Source: CAVRXT01 sp049644285 | GTDB lineage: Bacteria > Acidobacteriota > Terriglobia > Acidiferrales > UBA7541 | Reading direction: 5' to 3' | Length of the DNA: 64,000 bases | Assembly (NCBI GenBank): GCA_049644285.1 | Contig: JBARRP010000305.1 | Span: forward strand, 1-64,000 | Shown here: piece after piece, positions 61,110-64,000 of the stretch | How positions within the stretch are numbered: position 1 is the stretch's first letter | How the letters are laid out: each line of letters begins with the position of its first letter | Translations under genes and position numbers: made by a program | Notes under the pieces: model-generated | The model's database searches: none | What the model saw: only the letters and a program-made list of their open reading frames with translations | Told to the model about the DNA's origin: nothing

Positions 61110-62213
61110 GTGAAGGGGCGCGTCTTCATTCTCGCCCTGAACCCTCCCGAGACCCCCGGGGGAGTTGAGCACTTTGTTCGGGAGCTCAGCGGATGCTTGG
61201 AAGCCAAGGGTTATTCCGTCGAGTTATTTCACTGGAGAAACTCTTTGCCACTCTGGGTTGCAAGGCTGCCGGGCAAGATCGGTCGAAAAATCTCGAATTC
61301 CCTACAGGGATGGTTTATCGGCAGGCGGGTGGAGGCCCAGTTGGGACGGGATGTCGTCGCTGTCATTTCCAACAGCAACGTCGGTTATTACCCGCTTCGA
61401 CGGTATTCTGATCACCTGAAACTGATCCATGTCTACCACGGAACCTACCGCGGCCAGGCGCAAGCGATTCGGCCATTCATTAGCTACTTGGGCTACCTGT
61501 ATCTGACATGGTGGGATTCCATGGTGCTCGAGCGTCTGAGCGGGCGCGGAAAAACTGTGTTGTGCTGTTCCGATCCGGTCCGGGATGAGGTTGCCAACTT
61601 CTTCGGGTATCAAGGTGCGACCTCGTGGTATCCCATCGATCTGGATCGATTCCGCCCGCATGATCAGACGGAGTGCCGGCGTGTTCTTGGGACCCCGGAA
61701 GGTACGCCGGTGGGCCTCTTCGTTGGCAACTTGTCTCCCATGAAGAACTTTCCGATGGTTCGAGCGCTGATTGATGCATTTCCGCAAGTGCAGTGGGTGC
61801 TGGCGCTGCGCGGGGAAGTTCCGCAGGATCTTTCCGAGCGGCCGGGCCTCAAAATATTTCAAAACGCGACGCCAGACCAGCTTCCACTTTTGTACAGCGC
61901 AGCTACCTTTTCGCTATGCCCTTCTCGCTACGATCCCTTTCCGTATGTCGTTCCCGAGTCGCTGGCCTGTGGGACTCCCGTGATCGCAGCGCCACATGGC
62001 TCCAGTCGGTTCTTTCTTACGGATCCACCGCTGGATCGGTTGCTACTGCCGGATGCGGATGCCAAGGAGGCCTTCATAGCCGCCATTCGCGAGGTTCTGA
62101 ACGATCCGGAGACCTACCGGCAAGCCGTCTTCGAGCAAGTTCGACCAAAGTTGGTCGAGACCATGGCGCCCGAAAATTGGTGGCGCCGATTTTGCGAGGT
62201 GACGGGACTATGA
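61110..62213 (+). CDS. Glycosyltransferase family 4
   Basis: A 367-residue GT4 enzyme beginning with a GTG (GGAGGG 7 nt upstream). It has FILALNPPETPGGVEHFVRE at the acceptor domain, VISNSNVGYYPLRRYSDHLK with HVYHGTYRGQAQ, and the donor domain PVGLFVGNLSPMKNFPMVRA, FSLCPSRYDPFPYVVPESLA (E-x7-E-like with E-S) and GTPVIAAPHGSSRFFL. Its stop overlaps the next start (ATGA). Probably adds a sugar to the repeat unit; donor unknown. Confidence 0.9.
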   Translation: MKGRVFILALNPPETPGGVEHFVRELSGCLEAKGYSVELFHWRNSLPLWVARLPGKIGRKISNSLQGWFIGRRVEAQLGRDVVAVISNSNVGYYPLRRYSDHLKLIHVYHGTYRGQAQAIRPFISYLGYLYLTWWDSMVLERLSGRGKTVLCCSDPVRDEVANFFGYQGATSWYPIDLDRFRPHDQTECRRVLGTPEGTPVGLFVGNLSPMKNFPMVRALIDAFPQVQWVLALRGEVPQDLSERPGLKIFQNATPDQLPLLYSAATFSLCPSRYDPFPYVVPESLACGTPVIAAPHGSSRFFLTDPPLDRLLLPDADAKEAFIAAIREVLNDPETYRQAVFEQVRPKLVETMAPENWWRRFCEVTGL

Positions 62214-63013
62214 GGGAAGAGCTGTGGTGGAAATTGCACCAGTCATCTGTGCTGCGCGCACTCTACAATCAGCCTTTCCTGGCCCCGGCGATGAAAAAGG
62301 CCAGCCTGATGCTCCTGCCCTCCCGCACCGAGCGAGTCTTGGAGGTGAAGAACGGCCTCGGCAAAGGACTCCTCTTCGAAGTGAATCCCCGCTGGGAATT
62401 CGATTTGTGGCAAGGCACCTACGAGCCTGGCGTTCAAAGCATTGCGGAGGACTATTTCAGGGCTGGCAAGACCTATTACGACGTAGGCGGTGGGATCGGC
62501 TTTTATAGCCTTGTGGCCGCGCGATTCGGAGCTCAGGTGTTTACCTTCGAGCCGGATCCCGAAAACTTCGCCAGCATTCAGCGCCACGCCAAGAGGAACA
62601 ATTTGGATGGAAAATTCATGGTCATGCAGCTCGCCGCCTATTCCCATACGGGAAGCCTTCGGATGCAGCGGTCAGCGAGGGACGATGGACACGGACAATC
62701 AAAAGCAACATTCGATGGCCCGGCTGTTGGCTTTGAGGCGCGCTGTACGACACTGGACGATTTCGCGCACAACCATCCTATTCCCGACCTAATCAAGATT
62801 GACGTGGAAGGTGCTGAGACGGAGGTCGTCAAGGGGTGCCATTGGCTGCTAGGCGAAGTCCGCCCTCCGCTGCTGTGTGAGGTGCATGACCCGGACAACT
62901 CGGCAAGTGTTAAGGGCTTGTTGACGAGCCATGGCTACCGCTGGGAATGGCTTGACGACCCGAGGTCTCCTCCCAGCCGACTCTTCGCGACTCCAGCCTC
63001 AAACATTCTGTAA
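62210..63013 (+). CDS. FkbM family methyltransferase
   Basis: A 267-residue SAM-dependent O-methyltransferase of the FkbM type: NPRWEFDLWQGTYEPGVQSI, YYDVGGGIGFYSLVAARFGA (SAM site), VFTFEPDPENFASIQRHAKR, and the characteristic DLIKIDVEGAETEVVKG. It probably methylates a sugar hydroxyl. The ATG at 62210 overlaps the preceding stop and gives the family start. The frame upstream is inside the glycosyltransferase and unused. Confidence 0.9.
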   Translation: MREELWWKLHQSSVLRALYNQPFLAPAMKKASLMLLPSRTERVLEVKNGLGKGLLFEVNPRWEFDLWQGTYEPGVQSIAEDYFRAGKTYYDVGGGIGFYSLVAARFGAQVFTFEPDPENFASIQRHAKRNNLDGKFMVMQLAAYSHTGSLRMQRSARDDGHGQSKATFDGPAVGFEARCTTLDDFAHNHPIPDLIKIDVEGAETEVVKGCHWLLGEVRPPLLCEVHDPDNSASVKGLLTSHGYRWEWLDDPRSPPSRLFATPASNIL

Positions 63014-63052
63014 TGCTTGGCTGAGGAGAAGGAACGTCTCGGGGACACAAAA

Positions 63053-63763
63053 ATGAATCTTGAGACAACGACAAATGCCGGGCTGCAGGAATTCGTCTTA
63101 GGCACGGTTCTTAAGCGATACCCCAAGTCGGGAGAAAGAGCCATCGACTTGGGCGCCGGAACTGGACGATTCGCGCTGCTGCTTCATCGAATGGGTTGGG
63201 ACGTAATCGGTGCTGACAAGGATTCCGAAGCTTTCAGGGCCCCTATCCCTTTCGTCAAGGTCGACCTAGATGCGCCCTGCTTTGACCGGGAGTTGGGCCA
63301 AAGCGGCTTCTCTCTTGTGACGGCAATAGAGGTGATCGAGCACATGGAGAGCCCAATCGGTTTCCTCCGGAACTCATGCCGGCTGCTTAAACCTGGGGGA
63401 GTGATGGTCTTCACCACCCCCAATGTCGACAGCGTCCCCGCCCGAATCAAGTTCCTTCTGACGGACAAGATCAGGATGATGGATGACATGAGCGAACCCA
63501 CTCATATCTCCCCAGTCTTTTGGGACCTACTCGTGCGCCAGCTCCTGCCCCGCTCGGGTCTTGAGCTAGTGCAACATCGCCTTTTTCCCGAACGGGGCTT
63601 CCAATTGACCCGCCGCCGCTTTTCGGTCCCGGTCCGCATGCTAGCGGGGTTCTTCGGAGGCGAGTGCGTCCACGGCGATAATCACGTGATTGTCGTCCGA
63701 CCTCGTTGCGATCGCTCGACAACATTAGATGATTGCACAGTTCAGGCAAGCACCCACGGCTAG
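63053..63763 (+). CDS. Class I SAM-dependent methyltransferase
   Basis: A 236-residue Methyltransf_11/23-type protein: AIDLGAGTGRFALLLHRMG, IGADKDSEAF, FSLVTAIEVIEHMESPIGF, LKPGGVMVFTTPNVDSVPAR. The first conserved residues follow the ATG at 63053 by about 12; the frame could start 12 codons earlier at 63017 but lacks a good start context. C-terminal 15 residues are not conserved. Seven bases lie before the next start, so it forms one unit with the following gene. Confidence 0.85.
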   Translation: MNLETTTNAGLQEFVLGTVLKRYPKSGERAIDLGAGTGRFALLLHRMGWDVIGADKDSEAFRAPIPFVKVDLDAPCFDRELGQSGFSLVTAIEVIEHMESPIGFLRNSCRLLKPGGVMVFTTPNVDSVPARIKFLLTDKIRMMDDMSEPTHISPVFWDLLVRQLLPRSGLELVQHRLFPERGFQLTRRRFSVPVRMLAGFFGGECVHGDNHVIVVRPRCDRSTTLDDCTVQASTHG

Positions 63764-63770
63764 ACCCACG

Positions 63771-64000
63771 ATGCCCTGGGTGTCCGAGATGATCGGCCGG
63801 GTTTACCTGAGGCATTCCCCGTCGCTTACGAGACTCCGAAACGCCCCCGTGTTCGGGAAGTGGCTTCGCTATCTTAGCCACAAGGTCGTGCCGCTCGGCA
63901 CAAGAGTTTGGATCCGAGTTCCGGAAGGCATTGCCAAAGACTTGTGGATGTGTATCAACCCCCGCTTCGAGTCTCATTTCCTGCAGAGCGATCATGAAAG
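63771..64000 (+). CDS. FkbM family methyltransferase, partial (window edge)
   Basis: An ATG at 63771 opens a frame that runs to the end of the window (77 codons seen, no stop). The text CINPRFESHFLQSDHE matches the FkbM family segment seen complete in the 62210 gene (VNPRWEFDLWQGTYE), directly before the SAM-binding domain, so this is a likely second FkbM-type O-methyltransferase. Only the N-terminal part is in the window, so catalytic residues cannot be checked. Confidence 0.65.
   Translation, partial: MPWVSEMIGRVYLRHSPSLTRLRNAPVFGKWLRYLSHKVVPLGTRVWIRVPEGIAKDLWMCINPRFESHFLQSDHE

Noticed and set aside
1..64000. CRISPR arrays, prophage or conjugative modules
   Set aside because: No regularly spaced repeats, phage structural genes or transfer genes were seen; the only mobile element is the IS5-type sequence.

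Overview
The window reads as chromosomal DNA of a high-GC Gram-negative bacterium, most likely an Acidobacteriota member (probably Terriglobia). This is inferred from family content: an about 810-residue duplicated MacB/FtsX permease of the acidobacterial ADOP type, a very large Oar-like TonB-dependent receptor with an N-terminal carboxypeptidase-regulatory domain, PilZ-like domains ending in an FWG motif, and an outer-membrane/TonB/Tat protein set. No rRNA or CRISPR is present. One tRNA (Pro, GGG) and one complete IS5-type insertion sequence are present.

Layout. 0.2-8.6 kb: molybdenum cofactor gene moaA behind a structured leader, DUF2203, a YyaL/SPATA20-type thioredoxin-fold protein, small membrane and PilZ-like proteins, an alpha/beta hydrolase, an OmpA-family protein and a DinB protein. 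8.7-9.3 kb: a decayed locus where a LysE exporter fragment is joined to the C-terminal half of a HigB-type toxin, followed by an intact XRE antitoxin. 9.9-16.3 kb: MerR regulator, tRNA-Pro, surE, ADOP permease, APC permease, secreted hydrolase. 16.5-27.5 kb (minus strand): a TonB-dependent receptor flanked by two copies of the pqqE 3' end, the complete pqqABCDE operon including a 25-codon pqqA, and upstream a tightly coupled four-gene operon (two SDRs, a class III aminotransferase, a divergent ProC-like reductase). 27.8-34.9 kb: sugar/proton symporter, IS element, two flavoproteins (one with a Tat signal), a LolA-like periplasmic protein. 35-37 kb: a TonB protein carrying a PilZ-like domain on its long cytoplasmic side.

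37.5-64 kb is one large exopolysaccharide locus arranged as two divergent arms around 50 kb. The minus arm holds a Wzy/WaaL-like polymerase or ligase, four GT4 glycosyltransferases, a methyltransferase, AsnB-type amidotransferase, a carbamoyltransferase and a WecA-like initiating phosphoglycosyltransferase. The plus arm holds the Wza-type export protein, a Wzc-type tyrosine autokinase, an NAD-dependent epimerase broken by two -1 frameshifts, a GT-C-like membrane protein, a Wzx flippase, and alternating methyltransferases and glycosyltransferases; an FkbM-type methyltransferase runs off the window end. Together these encode lipid-linked repeat-unit synthesis, flipping, polymerisation and export of a decorated (methylated, probably carbamoylated and amidated) polysaccharide.

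The most notable signals are sequence relics of rearrangement: the pqqE-tail duplication around the receptor gene, the LysE-HigB chimera, and a second copy of the flippase tail in front of a methyltransferase; plus the PilZ-TonB fusion and the uncharacterised aminotransferase/imine-reductase operon beside pqq.
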